Shown: positions 44,580 to 55,457, counted from the stretch's first letter. The stretch is 64,000 nt of DNA from Candidatus Altimarinota bacterium (GCA_013268835.1 JABFSX010000012.1:1-64000); one strand, 5' to 3'. Notes: generated by a model not told the origin, from the sequence alone. Program-made: numbers and translations.

Positions 44580-44607
44580 ATATTGAGTTACTCTGCCTTG
44601 ATGGCAG
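44580..44607. repeat. 28-bp direct repeat, left copy (putative attL)
   Basis: ATATTGAGTTACTCTGCCTT followed by GATGGCAG, identical to 54884-54911. It contains a small inverted repeat CTGCC/GGCAG. Together the copies bracket the recombinase-bearing segment. Confidence 0.75.
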
Positions 44608-44760
44608 TCCCACGAACCTCGAAAATCAAACAAGATGAATAAAAGGGAAGAGAAGGAATTGGAAGAAAGGATCATGAGAATGATTAAAAAATGGAAAATA
44701 TATTCAATGATATTTATTCAATAAATATGGATTATGTATATTCATATTGTAAATAACTTT

Positions 44761-44796
44761 AAAAAATTAATAAAAAATTAATATTTGATACTATAT
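44761..44796 (+). promoter_or_regulatory. Recurrent AT-rich promoter element, copy 3
   Basis: AAATTAATAAAAAATTAATA then TTTGATA and CTATATTT. It lies ~110 bp before the ABC-3C-like effector gene. The rest of 44608-44903 holds no gene that I can see. Confidence 0.5.
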
Positions 44797-44903
44797 TTGA
44801 TATAAAAATATTTTTTCTAAAATAAAATACAAAAATTTTAATTAAAGTTTTCAAAAGTATTAAAAAATATAGAATACATATATCTTACATTGAACTTAAA
44901 TTA

Positions 44904-46454
44904 ATGACTGGTAGTCCTCGATCATCTTGAGATGCAACAGCCTCATTTTCTGGATATCTATATCAAGCTGATATTGCACTTTTGGTGACTTTAGAAAAAA
45001 TAAAAGATATTAACCTAGATGTGAGCATCATAGATAAAATGGCTGAAATAGCCAAATGGTCTTTAGAGGTGGAGGGAGAGGAAGATTTTACTCTTAAACA
45101 TATTTCTTGAAAAAAAGAATCTTATCAAGTAAAAGAAACCAAGGATACAAAACCAAGTGAATATACTATTGCTATGGTAAAATTATATGAAAAATTCACT
45201 GGTAGTGAACATAAAAACTTTCTAATAGCAAAAAATGCTATTTCGTTTACCGATAGGTTAGAATTATTTGACTGAATTTATGCATATAACTGATTAACAA
45301 GCAACTTAGAAAAACTAAGATACCTAGTTACTACAAATTTATTATGAGATAAAATGAGTTTTATTTCAAAAGATGAAATTTCATTTCTTCCTTCAGAAAC
45401 AAAAGATTCAATTTATGAATACATAAAAACTAAAACAGAAGAATTTTTAAATGAAACGAATTTTTCTTTTAATAGTTATTGAGAGTGGGAAAATATACAC
45501 AATTCAATAAGAGTCTCCCTATGAATTATTAAGTCATGAATTGCAAATTCTGATAATTATTTAAAATTCCTTGAATCAAAAATTAAAAGAAACATTCAAG
45601 AAAATAAGTGAAAAGAAATATGAGATAGAATCTGAATTGGCTTATTAGAAATATCAAATGATATTCAAAATACTGATATTAATTCACTTAGGCCAGAGGA
45701 TTATAGAGAAATGTTTTATTGTTTCTTTATAAAAACATTTCTCTGCGAACTCGAAAAATATCATATTGATAAAGATAATTTTTCCATTGGGAAAATTCGA
45801 GAAATTTGCATAGAAGAATGAGCTGATAAATATACAAATTTTGTTTCTATGATTCAGGATTCTATAGGGATTATATTTAGTAATCACTATAAAACTACAT
45901 CACTCATAAAACATACTATTTGATCAAAAGAGGTCAACAATATAGAAGATATTTCAAATTTTAGAGATTTAAACGATTTTATAGAGAAACTAACACTTTT
46001 ATCACCAAAAATACAAACAAAAATTACTTTTTTGATTTACTATTTTTATGCTAAATCACATCCGATAAATCATGGACTTATAGATGATTTTTTTGGATGA
46101 AGTGATTTATATCTTGAGGTAAGGCAACATGATAAAAAATGAATAATTACATGACTATCTGGGATTGCTGATCTAAGAAATTTTTTAAAGAGTGATATTT
46201 TTTATAGATATGAAAAAGATTATATTTGAATATTAGGCATAGAAGATAAAACCATAGACGAAGTACTTGGAACACTATTTAATAATCCAGAAAGAAGGTG
46301 GCTAGACTCATTAGAAGATGCTGGGTGAATACATTCTGTATGTGATATATTTAAAAATGAATTTAATATAACAAAAATTAAAAAAACTTGAATATTTTGA
46401 TGAATCTATTGTATGAAAAGCGATTCTCATAAATTTATGCATAAATTACCCTAA
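44904..46454 (+). CDS. ABC-3C-like effector with putative PD-(D/E)xK-type nuclease N-terminus
   Basis: A 516-aa protein. Residues ~10-80 (GDATASFSGYLYQADIALL, W52-SLEVEGEEDF, YQVK) follow the restriction-like pattern of Cap4/DUF4297-type nucleases seen in conflict systems: E57, D61 and Q75-V-K77 are candidate active residues. The helical middle is unrecognised. The C-terminal ~60 residues have the W-x(n)-H-x-x-C...GGIYCMKSDSH pattern expected of a partner-docking domain. It starts a three-gene unit (6 bp to the next gene). 21 of 34 glycines are TGA. The family call is from architecture and order, not alignment. Confidence 0.72.
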
Positions 46455-46460
46455 AAAAAA

Positions 46461-47261
46461 ATGAAAAATCTTATTCAAGGAATCATCAATATATATTTTG
46501 AAAATTCGAAAAATCTAGGATATAAATTATATGATATTGAGAAAAATCTACTTCTAAGCATTAAAGATTGATCTGCGACTAATTCTGATTTTTTTTATTT
46601 TCTATTTGAAGAAAATTTACTAGAGGATTATAAATTTGACTCAATATTTCATAATTTATCCCAATTTTCAATTGATGAAAAAAAACTAAGTGAATTTGAT
46701 GCTTTTGATAAAAATTTAAATATTATTGTGCTATTAAAGGTAGAAAATGATTTAGATATATCTGACGATCTTAAAAAAAGAGCCTATGAAATAGAGGAAG
46801 ATCCTTATTTTTTTAGAAAAAAAGTTATTTTTTATACCCAAAATCAATTTGCCAACTTTACTGAAAATAATCTGAATATATCTTCATTTTCAAAAATAGA
46901 GGAAGATATAAAAGATAACAATAAAAGATTTATATTAAACCTACTTGTTGGATTAAGTTTTATAAAAATAAATTTCTCTGGGAAAATAACTGATGAGAAA
47001 AATATATTTTTTGAAGCTTTTGATGATACATATAAAAAAGAGATATCCTCTACAAAACTATGATATCAAATCCAAAATAGATATGAATTATTTAATGATC
47101 AAATAAAAAAAATAAATTCTACTATTTATAATCAAACCATTATTAGTGGTAATACTTTAACTGAACTAGAAATAGATATACTTTGATTATTTTGAGAATC
47201 CCAAACTGAACTAGAGGAAACACTTTTATCTAAAAAATCTATAAAAAATGAAAATTACTAA
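46461..47261 (+). CDS. ABC-3C-like middle component
   Basis: A 266-aa acidic, helical protein without recognisable catalytic motifs or membrane segments. It lies between the putative effector and the ATPase and overlaps the latter by 14 bp, the position and size of the middle component in ABC three-component systems, where it is thought to link ATPase and effector. The C-terminal region (LTELEIDILGLFGESQTELE) looks like a small helical docking domain. Five TGA glycines, TAA stop. Confidence 0.65.
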
Positions 47262-49671
47262 TATTGAAATTATAAATTTTAGAGGCATTAAAAATTTTAA
47301 ATCAGAATGAAAAAATATTTTTGGTAGTCACCTTACTGTATTTGATGGAGAAAATGGATTTTGAAAAACTACAATTTTTGATGCTATTGAATTTTGTATG
47401 ACAGGGAAAGTTAAAAGATTATGTTATGAATCAGGTGATCCATTACCATGAGATAATAAGCCAAGTACAATTTTAAAAAACAAAGATAATCTTAGTAAAA
47501 AATCTGAAGTAACGATTACTATGAATGATTCATTGAAAATTACTAGAATTATAAGAGAAGATCAGCTTGGATTAATTAGAGATGAGGAATATGCAGTAAT
47601 AGAATGAAATTCTATCCTGGAAGAACTAAAAATAACTTCAGATAACTTTAAAGATATTTTCTATATTCCTCAAACTAATTCAACCACTTTACTAGAAGAA
47701 AGTGGTTGAGGCATTAAAAAACTCCTCAACAAATTATTTAATACTGAGGAAGAAGTAAAATTTCGTACGGAAAACCTTATTGGAATAAGTTCAGTACCAA
47801 AAAAAATAGAATCATTAGTTCTAGCCTTAGAGGCGAAAAAAACAGAAATTAAAACACAAAAAGAATTAAATGAACATAAAATAAAATCCATATGAGAATC
47901 TTGAAAAGTAAGAGAAATCAATTTTACTGAAATTCCTGTACTAACTGGAAATAATTGGTATAAGAAAGCCAAAAATCTATATAGTAAAGAGGAATTGTTC
48001 AATGAAAATAACACTTGATATATCAACCAGTGGACTAATTTACTAAAAATTTATCAAAATAGAGAAATGGTGGAAAATTTTTATTTAAATAGGAATATCT
48101 CAATCTATAAAACTATTATACTGAAAGATAAAGAGAATATTAATAAATATATTAGTCATAGTTTATATCTAAAAAATTTACCTAAGGAATACATATCTAA
48201 GTTAGATGCAGATTATAGGAATTTTGTAAAATTTAAAGAAAAACTAAAACTTTTAGACATAGATCAAGGTTCTTGACTTGAGAAAATCGACATACTTTTC
48301 GAAAATTTATCTTCTATAAAAGATAGTATTTTTTACGAACAACTAAAAGAAATAGAGAATAAATTTAAAATAGAAAAAGAATCATTGAATAGTAAAAATA
48401 AAATAGAAAAAGAATTCTATACGGTATTTTCTAATTTAATTTCATTTTGGGAAGACTCATATAAAAAACATACTAATAAATTCCTAATTATTGGCGAAAA
48501 AGGAGAAAAGATTAGTGATGATATTTGCCCTTTATGTAAAAGTATTGAAAAAGAAGAAACAATTTCAGCACAAATAAATTTTCTAAAAGAAAAATCAGGT
48601 ATTAATGGATCATTTAAAAATAATACATTTAAAATGATTTATTCAGATTTACTTTACAACGAATTAAATGATTACACAAAAAAAATAAAAATAGAAATTG
48701 ATTTAGTACAAAGTATCCAATTATTGAATGAATCTGATAGTTTTAAGAAATACATTGCTCTTTTGGAGAAATTCTGAAAATTGGAAGAAATAGTGAAAAT
48801 AACATCCATAGAAGAGTTATCTAGTGAACAATTTAAATCAAATAGCGAAATATTTAATGATATTCTTGAAATACTAACAGCTAGAACCAAACCAATTAAT
48901 GAGGGATTTAATGAAATATCTTTCATTACATATACAGATATATTTTATAGTCTTTATAAGAAAGACTATACTAGTAAATGATGAAAGGACTTCCTAGAAA
49001 TTTTAGATGAATGAGCTATTACAAATAATATTTCATATTTTGAAAATGAGCGCCAAAAACTACTCAATCATGAAATCATAAGAATGGAAAAGGAAAATAT
49101 AATATATTCACAAGATTTTGAATTTTACAAAAACCGAATTATAGTTCTTGATACCATGAAAGATATAATTAAATTATATTCAGAGTCTTTAGATTTAAAG
49201 ATAAAAAAATATACAGAAGAAAAAGTAAAAAATATTTCAATACCAGTATATATTTTTAATCAAAGAATAGTCAAGAATTATACCTGATTAGGTGTATATC
49301 TAACAAATAACTCAATCAATATTATTTCTGATATGGATTGAAGTCAGAGAGATCACAATCCACTTTTTTCCTTATCAAGTTGACAAGTTGAGTGACTTAT
49401 GATCTCTGTTATGCTTGCCAATAATATTAATCAAAATTTTTCAACACTTAATAGTATTTTTATAGATGATCCAATTCAATCATTAGATGATCTTAACGTT
49501 CTTTCTTTTATAAATCTACTTCGTTATCAGTTTAAAGATAAGCAAATCATTATTTCAACACATAATAATGATTTTTCTCAATTAGCACGATATAAATTTT
49601 GGAGATTGTACTGAGATAATGCTCATAAAAATATAAACATGAAAGAACGATTTTTGAAAAATAACGAATAA
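47248..49671 (+). CDS. SMC/Rad50-like ABC ATPase of the three-component system
   Basis: An 807-aa ATPase. Walker A is GENGFGKTT (34-42), where G39 just before the catalytic Lys is TGA (47362-47364). Q-loop region is IFYIPQTNST. Long coiled coils flank a zinc hook C427-P-L-C430. The second lobe has signature LSSGQVEGLM (G712 by TGA), Walker B IFIDDPIQSLDD and the H-loop IISTHN. This Rad50-like layout at half size matches the ABC-3C ATPases that sense DNA or RNA structures and gate an effector. It is the last gene of the three. Confidence 0.88.
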
Positions 49672-49705
49672 GAAAAAATTCTTTTTCAATTTTTTCATTA
49701 TCTGA

Positions 49706-49858
49706 TATAATCACGGGGCTAAAATAATACATCGATTCTTTCTATCTATAGAAATACAAAAGGGCAACTAACGTTGTCTCACCTTTTTTCGTTTCTATGG
49801 AAGAAGTTGTATTGTTTTAGCGAACACATCGAGCACTTGGTTGCCCTTTTTTGTTCGC
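49706..49858 (+). ncRNA. Candidate ~135-nt structured RNA with own promoter and terminator
   Basis: Perfect TATAAT at 49706-49711 (weak TTCAAT 15 bp upstream). The transcript would start near 49718. Hairpin TTTCTA-TCTA-TAGAAA is followed by a long-range stem AAGGGCAAC (49760-49768) with GTTGCCCTT (49840-49848), then six T (49847-49852). A competing stem GCGAACA/TGTTCGC covers 49829-49858. No reading frame of note. It may be a stand-alone RNA of the element or an attenuator leader for the gene at 49892. Confidence 0.5.
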
Positions 49859-49891
49859 CAAAAACTTTATTCTTTTTATCTTTTTATTCCT

Positions 49892-50368
49892 ATGTCTCTA
49901 AAACTTCTTGATAACGAGCAAATAGTCTGCACCCTCAAAAAAACTCCACTTATTTGGATTACCCCAATTCTTCTTGGATTATTTTCATATTGATTCTTTA
50001 CTGCACATGAACCAAACATTTCAACCTCACCATGAATGGTTTTTATTGGATTAGTTTTAATGGTTCTATGTATTATAGAAATAATTCGTAGACGTAGATA
50101 TATATGATATGTTACCAATAAAAGAATAGTTCTACATTTTGGACTCTTTCTTCATGAGAGAGAAATGAGATTTGAGCAATTAGAATGAGTACAAGTAGAA
50201 AGATATAAGGCAATATTCTGGCATCAGCTTAATATAAGTGGAACAGGTGGAATGAGCACGTTATTTGATTATGCCTCAAATTATGATGATTTTAAAACTG
50301 CTATTTATGAAACGAAGGAAAATATAAATACACCAAAAGATACTCAATTTAGTAGTAAAAATATCTAG
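49892..50368 (+). CDS. bPH2/YdbS-like membrane protein, 158 aa
   Basis: Short cytoplasmic start, two helices (about 20-36 and 47-66), then a PH-like beta domain beginning YIGYVTNKRIVLHFGLF with MRFEQLEGVQVER, the bPH2 signature shared with the larger protein at 16536. Glycines largely TGA, TAG stop. A membrane role for the element (exclusion, stress or docking) is only guesswork. Confidence 0.75.
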
Positions 50369-50407
50369 AATATTGTTTCTTTCAGAGGTTTATGTTATAT
50401 TGATAAC

Positions 50408-51466
50408 ATGGAAAATATTTTTGATTTCATGAAACATCATGAAAGCGCTGGTGTTAATTTTGATACCAGTGCCTATTCTATTGAATTATGTGAAGGTGGT
50501 TGACTAAAATTATGGGGTCTTACTCAAGAAAAACCCGACTTTACTCCCCTTGAATATATTCATTTTTTATATTGGAATAGATATATTGATCCTGAAGATG
50601 TGAAAATATTTTGAGCTATTAAAAATAATAAAATTAACGATTATATACAAACATTTTCTTCATGATATTTAAAATGGAAAAAATATAATACGAAGGCAAT
50701 CTTTGATAATATAGAAAATATTAAAAAGCTAACATATCCCGATACAGTTCTTCAAATAAGTGCAAAGATGAGCTGAAAAGATTTTAGAGCACAATTAGGA
50801 ATTGATTCAAGAAAACATTACCAGTTTTGATGAATCCCACGAAACCAAGCTATTTGGGATTTATGGACATCCATAAAACAACAAACTTGATGAAATCCAT
50901 TCTATGAATGAATAATAGAAATAGGTTTCTCTTGAGATTACTTGTATGATGGAATTTTATGAAATATAATTTATTTTCTTAATGAACTATCTTTTTCGCA
51001 TCACTTACATGTAGACAAAATTTGTTATAATGACTATAGAATACATATCATTTTATCTGATATACATAATTTAAATGAATGACTCTTCCTAAAGGATCAT
51101 GAAGATATTATATATTCTATTGATTTTAAGGAAGATAAAGTGCTAATAAATGGTTTTAAGTTTGAGCTTAATAGGAAATTTATATATTGAGAAGCTTTTA
51201 TACTTATATGTAAATATTTTAACTTTTTCAATGTAAAAGAAGTAGGATTTTCTGACTTATATAGCTTCCTTGAAGAACATATAAAAGAATTCAAAAAACT
51301 ATGAACAAAAAATTGTATACAAGAAAATTTCTATAGAAACTATATTTGAGATATAAATTCAGCGTTTCAAAAAATATATTGACTTGAATTATTGGACATG
51401 AAAGGTTCCCTTATTAAAGCCAAGGATATGGTGGGAAGAAAGAAAAAACATCCAGAGGAAAACTAG
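50408..51466 (+). CDS. Unidentified 352-aa element protein
   Basis: I do not recognise the family. Soluble, rich in Tyr/Ile/Asn/Lys, with no signal or membrane segment. The last ~90 residues (GFSDLYSFLEEHIKEFKKLG, then NYIGDINSAFQKIYGLELL) could be a winged-helix domain, so a regulator is possible. Many TGA glycines, including GGG-L and FGG-I. A terminator follows 27 bp after the stop. Confidence 0.65.
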
Positions 51467-51492
51467 TTTTTATAAAAAGTATTCTATAATGA

Positions 51493-51517
51493 AAGATTGC
51501 AATTGCAGTCTTTTTTT
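51493..51517 (+). terminator. Terminator after the 50408 gene
   Basis: AAGATTGC-AATT-GCAGTCTT followed by five T; 8-bp stem with one G-U pair. Confidence 0.82.
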
Positions 51518-51554
51518 AGTTAAAACCTATCGAAGATACTATTTTTCTCTACAA

Positions 51555-51582
51555 GTTACATCACCCTTATGGGTGATGTAAC
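51555..51582. other. 12-bp-stem palindrome upstream of rep: candidate replication origin or operator
   Basis: GTTACATCACCC-TTAT-GGGTGATGTAAC, a perfect hairpin without T-run, and a third partial arm TTTACATCAC at 51603-51612. Its position ahead of the Rep gene suggests a double-strand origin with nick loop, or a Rep/regulator binding site. Confidence 0.55.
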
Positions 51583-51659
51583 GAGGAAAATATTTTTGAT
51601 AAGTTTACATCACTCAAAAAAAGAATCCCATGGGAATTTATTTTCTCACCTCTTTTACT

Positions 51660-51983
51660 ATGTATAAAACCATTCCCATCCCGCATAATTCCCGTGTTCC
51701 AGCAAAATATAGTATGGCAATTCCGTCATATGATATTTTATCATATGACATTTTCTACAAAAAAATTCTCTGACTAGCTGAATACTACAAAACCACTGAT
51801 TATGAAATAGTTCTTATAGAATTTTGAATAAATCGTTCTGGACAAGAATGAAAATTCTATGCTCGAATCTATATGAATGACTCAGAAAAACCGAATTCTG
51901 GGGTCGGTACAATAATACCGACCTTGTGAAACATCATTGAAACCGAAGATATTCTCTTACTTAAGGAAAGAACACATGAATAA
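51660..51983 (+). CDS. Unidentified 107-aa protein
   Basis: Unrecognised small soluble protein; YARIYMNDSEKPNSGVGTIIP and ETEDILLLKERTHE mark a strand-helix pattern. Several TGA glycines. It overlaps rep by 8 bp, so it is translationally coupled to it. It may be a replication accessory or single-strand-binding-like factor, which is a guess from position. Confidence 0.62.
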
Positions 51984-53034
51984 TATACTCAACAATATTT
52001 ATCATCTAGGATTAGATGAGCTTGAGCTCTATTGTTCATTTCCGATGAAAGAAGATATTATTTTAGAATTTCAAAGAAATGGCTATGTACCATTTAAGAT
52101 ATGAATATTCGAGGTTAATGTTATAGATAGGGGTATCAAATGATATCGATATAAACTTATCTTCTCAAAAGGTAAAAATGATATGTTTGCTTTCTATCAA
52201 TGAAAGAAGAATGGTGCAGTATTCACGAAAGATTATCTTTGCATTTACTCTACCTGAATTCGGGTTTTATGACTTCCTGAGGTATTAAAAATAATACAAG
52301 AGCATTTTATAATCGATTATAAATATCCATACTTAAGTCGGTTTGATATATCTGTAGATATTCTACTTCCTATTAAAGATGTATTAAAGAAATTTAAAAT
52401 AATCAATCAGACAGGTGCGGAATTTTATGATAGCAATTGATGAATTCAGACAAAATATATTGGGAAGAAAAAAGAAACTGAAAATCGAAATAGCCTCATA
52501 CGCATTTATGATAAAATAGCCGACATAAAAGTTAAAGATAAATATGATATTTTCTCTGATTATCTTAAATATCCTCACGTTACTCGTGTGGAACTAGAAA
52601 TCCGTCAAAATCTTGCTAAAAATATTACTCTCGAAGAGATTCTTGTAGAGGATAATCTAAAATCGATTCTTGCTCAATATGTAGGAAAACATTCTGTATC
52701 ATTTGAAAGCATCTCAGATATAAAAATATCCCTTTATAAAAAAATACAAAAAGAGGATATATTCTTAACTCGAAAGGAAATCAGAAAAACACGAAAAATG
52801 AAAATGTTCATATGACTTGCGAAAAGCCTTCAAGAACATCATATTTGTCCTGTGGAAGAATTGCTTCGTGAATGAATATTCGAACACAAGGTAGCATTCT
52901 TGGTTGAGAAAGTACAAGAAGTTAAAATATTTCTAAATGAACTACGGAGAGAGTTCTTTTGGGAAAGGGAAGTACTGAGCCTACTCGATGAGCATTGATG
53001 ATGAATATCAAAAAGTGGAAAAGATTTCAAATAA
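51976..53034 (+). CDS. Rolling-circle-type replication initiator (Rep_trans-like)
   Basis: A 352-aa protein with the layout of replication initiation factor proteins: LSRFDISVDILLPIKDVL (acidic residues of the fold), QTKYIGKKKETENRNSLIRIYDKIADIK (the segment with candidate catalytic Tyr in IYDK), and the strand VTRVELEIRQNLAK. Such enzymes nick a double-strand origin and start rolling-circle synthesis. The palindrome at 51555 is a candidate target. Many TGA glycines. The call rests on motif order seen by eye. Confidence 0.75.
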
Positions 53035-53128
53035 GACCCAAGAAGAGATTCTCGATCAAAAAATTCACGATATTGTTATGTTCAGTTTTTCCCTCTACAA
53101 AAATCTCCAAGAACAAATACCAAAATAA
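52988..53128 (+). CDS. 46-aa acidic helical protein overlapping rep
   Basis: ATG 52988 lies inside the end of rep in another frame and the frame continues 94 bp past the rep stop to TAA. The product starts MSIDDEYQKVEKISNKTQEE and is helical and charged, more protein-like than the other frames here. It could be a copy-control or Xis-like accessory. Confidence 0.5.
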   Translation: MSIDDEYQKVEKISNKTQEEILDQKIHDIVMFSFSLYKNLQEQIPK

Positions 53129-53189
53129 AAATTTGCATTTTCTTTAAAAAAACGTAATAGTCAATATGCTAAAACTAAATACTCTTCTT

Positions 53190-54923
53190 ATGAACAATAC
53201 CAAAACTGCTATTATATATTGTCGTGTTTCCACTGACAAGCAAGCACAAAATTGAGATAGTATTTCCGTACAAGAAAAGGAATGCAGAATCTATTGCGAA
53301 AGAATGTATATCGATGTTGTAGAGGTATTTCGTGAGCAATTCACGGGTACCTCTATCCAGCGACCTGCACTCACAGAAGCCCTAAAGTTTCTTAAGAAAC
53401 AAAAGATAAGTATTGATTACTGTATTATTCATAAGATTGATAGGTCAACTCGATGAGGCCTAGGGGATTATTATGAAATCAAGAAACAACTAGAAAGCTT
53501 TGGTACAAAATTAAAAGATGCCTATGGAGTAATTCAAGATGATATTAATGTAGTAAATATTGATAATTTTGATACCAATATATACGATTGGTCTAAAATT
53601 AATCCTTCAGAAATTGCTGTAAGTATGAGTGTTCTAAGTGCCAAGCAAGAACGTTCTAGTATTCTCCAAAGAACCATACCTCAAGAGATTAGAAATACTC
53701 AAAATGGTTATATATCAAGACAATCACATATCTGATACCAGAATAAAAAAATCTGTACCGAAGAATGAAAAATGAAAACTACCTACATTCCTGATCCAGT
53801 AGAGTCAAAATGGATCCAAGCAATGTTTGATTTTAGAGCAAATAGCACAATGTCAGATAAAGAAATTGTAAATATGGTTAACTTGATGTGATATAAAAGT
53901 CGTCCACAAAAAGTATGGGATAAAAGTAAAACTATGATAGTAGGGGAAAGTGGAAATAATCCTCTCAATATAAAACAATTACAAAAAACAATATCAACTC
54001 CAGTATATGCTGGAATAATAGTAGAAAAATGGACGTGAAAAATGCCCGTACGTTGAAAATTTCAATGACTGGTTAGTATTGATACCTTTAATCAAGCCAA
54101 CAGGGGTAAAATCGAAATTATAGAGTCCCAAGAGGGAAGCCTCACTATTCTCTATGGGAAAGAAAAAACAGAAGAAAAAGTTATTTCTCAACGAATTCGC
54201 TTCAATTCAGAATATCCTTTCGGTAGAGTTATTAGATGTCCTCATTGTGGCTGACACTTAACACCAAATCAATCACGATCTAAAAATGGAAAACTACACT
54301 ATTATTATCAATGTAATGGTAGGAAATGATTAAAACATAAAAACTACACTGAAAAACGAGATGAAGTAAATGAAACCATGATAGACTTTCTTTCTCATGT
54401 AAGTTTCAATCCATTACATATGAAGAAAGTATTAGATAAAATAGATGAAATATGGAATCAAAGAATACATGAGATAGAAAGAGAAAAAATGAACTATCAA
54501 AAAGAGATAAGTATATTAGAAGAATCTAAAATGTTGATAATAAAAAATATAGAAAAATTCATAGAGTTTCCTGAAATTCTCAAAACAAAAAATGAAGAAC
54601 TCGTAAGTATAAATAAAAAACTCACTTCTCTAAAATCACAGAAACCTAAACATGAAACAGATAAGAATAAATATGAATTCATAGAGTTTACAAAAAACAT
54701 TCTCAAACACATAAGTAATATGCTTCGGAAAGAGAAAAGCGAGGAGTCTGTATGAGTAATATTTGATATTCTTTTCGAAGAGCTCCCAACATACGAAAAT
54801 ATACAATCTCAAACACCTTCTCTCTATCCAGTTTTCGCTTTAAATACAAAAAAACGAACCATTGACGATTCGTTTAATTGATGATATTGAGTTACTCTGC
54901 CTTGATGGCAGCCCAAGTCTTAA
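53190..54923 (+). CDS. Large serine recombinase
   Basis: A 577-aa site-specific integrase. The N-terminal catalytic domain begins IIYCRVSTDKQAQNGDSISVQ (nucleophile Ser in RVST), with IHKIDRSTRGG near residue 85. A recombinase domain follows (~200-330), then a zinc ribbon (RCPHCGGHLTPN ... YYYQCNG) and a long coiled coil (~390-540), all as in large serine integrases. The last 13 codons read through the right direct repeat, ending GYGVTLPGWQPKS. Many TGA glycines. It would catalyse integration and excision of the element. Confidence 0.92.
54884..54911. repeat. 28-bp direct repeat, right copy (putative attR)
   Basis: Exact copy of 44580-44607, lying inside the last codons of the recombinase gene. 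On the reverse strand both copies read ...AIKAE-stop followed by a hairpin with T-run, so they may derive from the 3' end of a host gene plus terminator. Confidence 0.75.
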
Positions 54924-55154
54924 AAAGGTAGAACTTTTTATTGAGCTTAATAAGTTAATATTGGCTTCAGAGAAGGGAAATACAAGGAACATATTCACTT
55001 GATAGTGAAGGGATATTTTAGTGTGCAATTTTTACAACTAACTTATTTCTTCAAATATGCCAACATTTATCCTTATCTTTGATAGCTCATAAAGAGTCAA
55101 AAAACAATTCAAAAGTACCAGTCAATTCTATTTAAATTATTAATTTTTACAACT

Positions 55155-55403
55155 ATGTATCCATCTATTATTACAGATTCATTAGAACTCAATGTTCCAT
55201 ACTTTACCAAACTTATTGCATTACTCTTTCTTGATAATCAAGAGTATGAAGAGTCATTTGATCTTAAGAAACCTGAATCAATGAATGATTTCTTACAATT
55301 ACAATTTATTCACTGACTTATTAATGTTTGAATTATTGAAATAAAAGAGACTCCTAGATGAACAATGGTAAATGTAAAAGGGGAATTTCTTCCTTCAAAC
55401 TAA
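55155..55403 (+). CDS. Small acidic array protein 1 (MYP family), 82 aa
   Basis: First of five tandem paralogues that begin MYPxIITxSxxxN. Contains FTKLIALLFLDN, the acidic EEYEESFDLKKPES, FLQLQFIHGLINVGI and a final beta pair. Closest to copy 3 (55718). Two helices and a C-terminal beta hairpin are likely. TGA glycines in HG and VG. Preceded by an AT-rich leader ending AATTTTTACAACTATG. Function unknown; see array finding. Confidence 0.7.
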
Positions 55404-55457
55404 TAATCTCTCCAATAATGATTCTATTTCCATTTAATTATATAACTTTTTAAACAC

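Larger units (their letters stand above)
44580..54911. mobile_element. Putative integrative element with serine recombinase, Rep and ABC-3C-like system
   Basis: About 10.3 kb between two identical 28-bp direct repeats. Contents from left to right: recurrent promoter element, ABC-3C-like effector, middle and ATPase genes, candidate RNA, bPH2-like membrane protein, unknown 352-aa protein, palindrome, 107-aa protein, rolling-circle-type Rep, 46-aa protein, large serine recombinase reading into the right repeat. All coding genes run rightwards. UGA glycines are very common throughout (21 of 34 glycines in the effector), so the element has long circulated among code-25 hosts. It may be an integrated plasmid or phage-like replicon. 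Confidence 0.68.

Noticed and set aside
44608-44660. Reverse-strand coding remnant ending VRGTAIKAE next to the left repeat
   Set aside because: No start codon before the upstream TAA; kept only as a hint about the insertion target.
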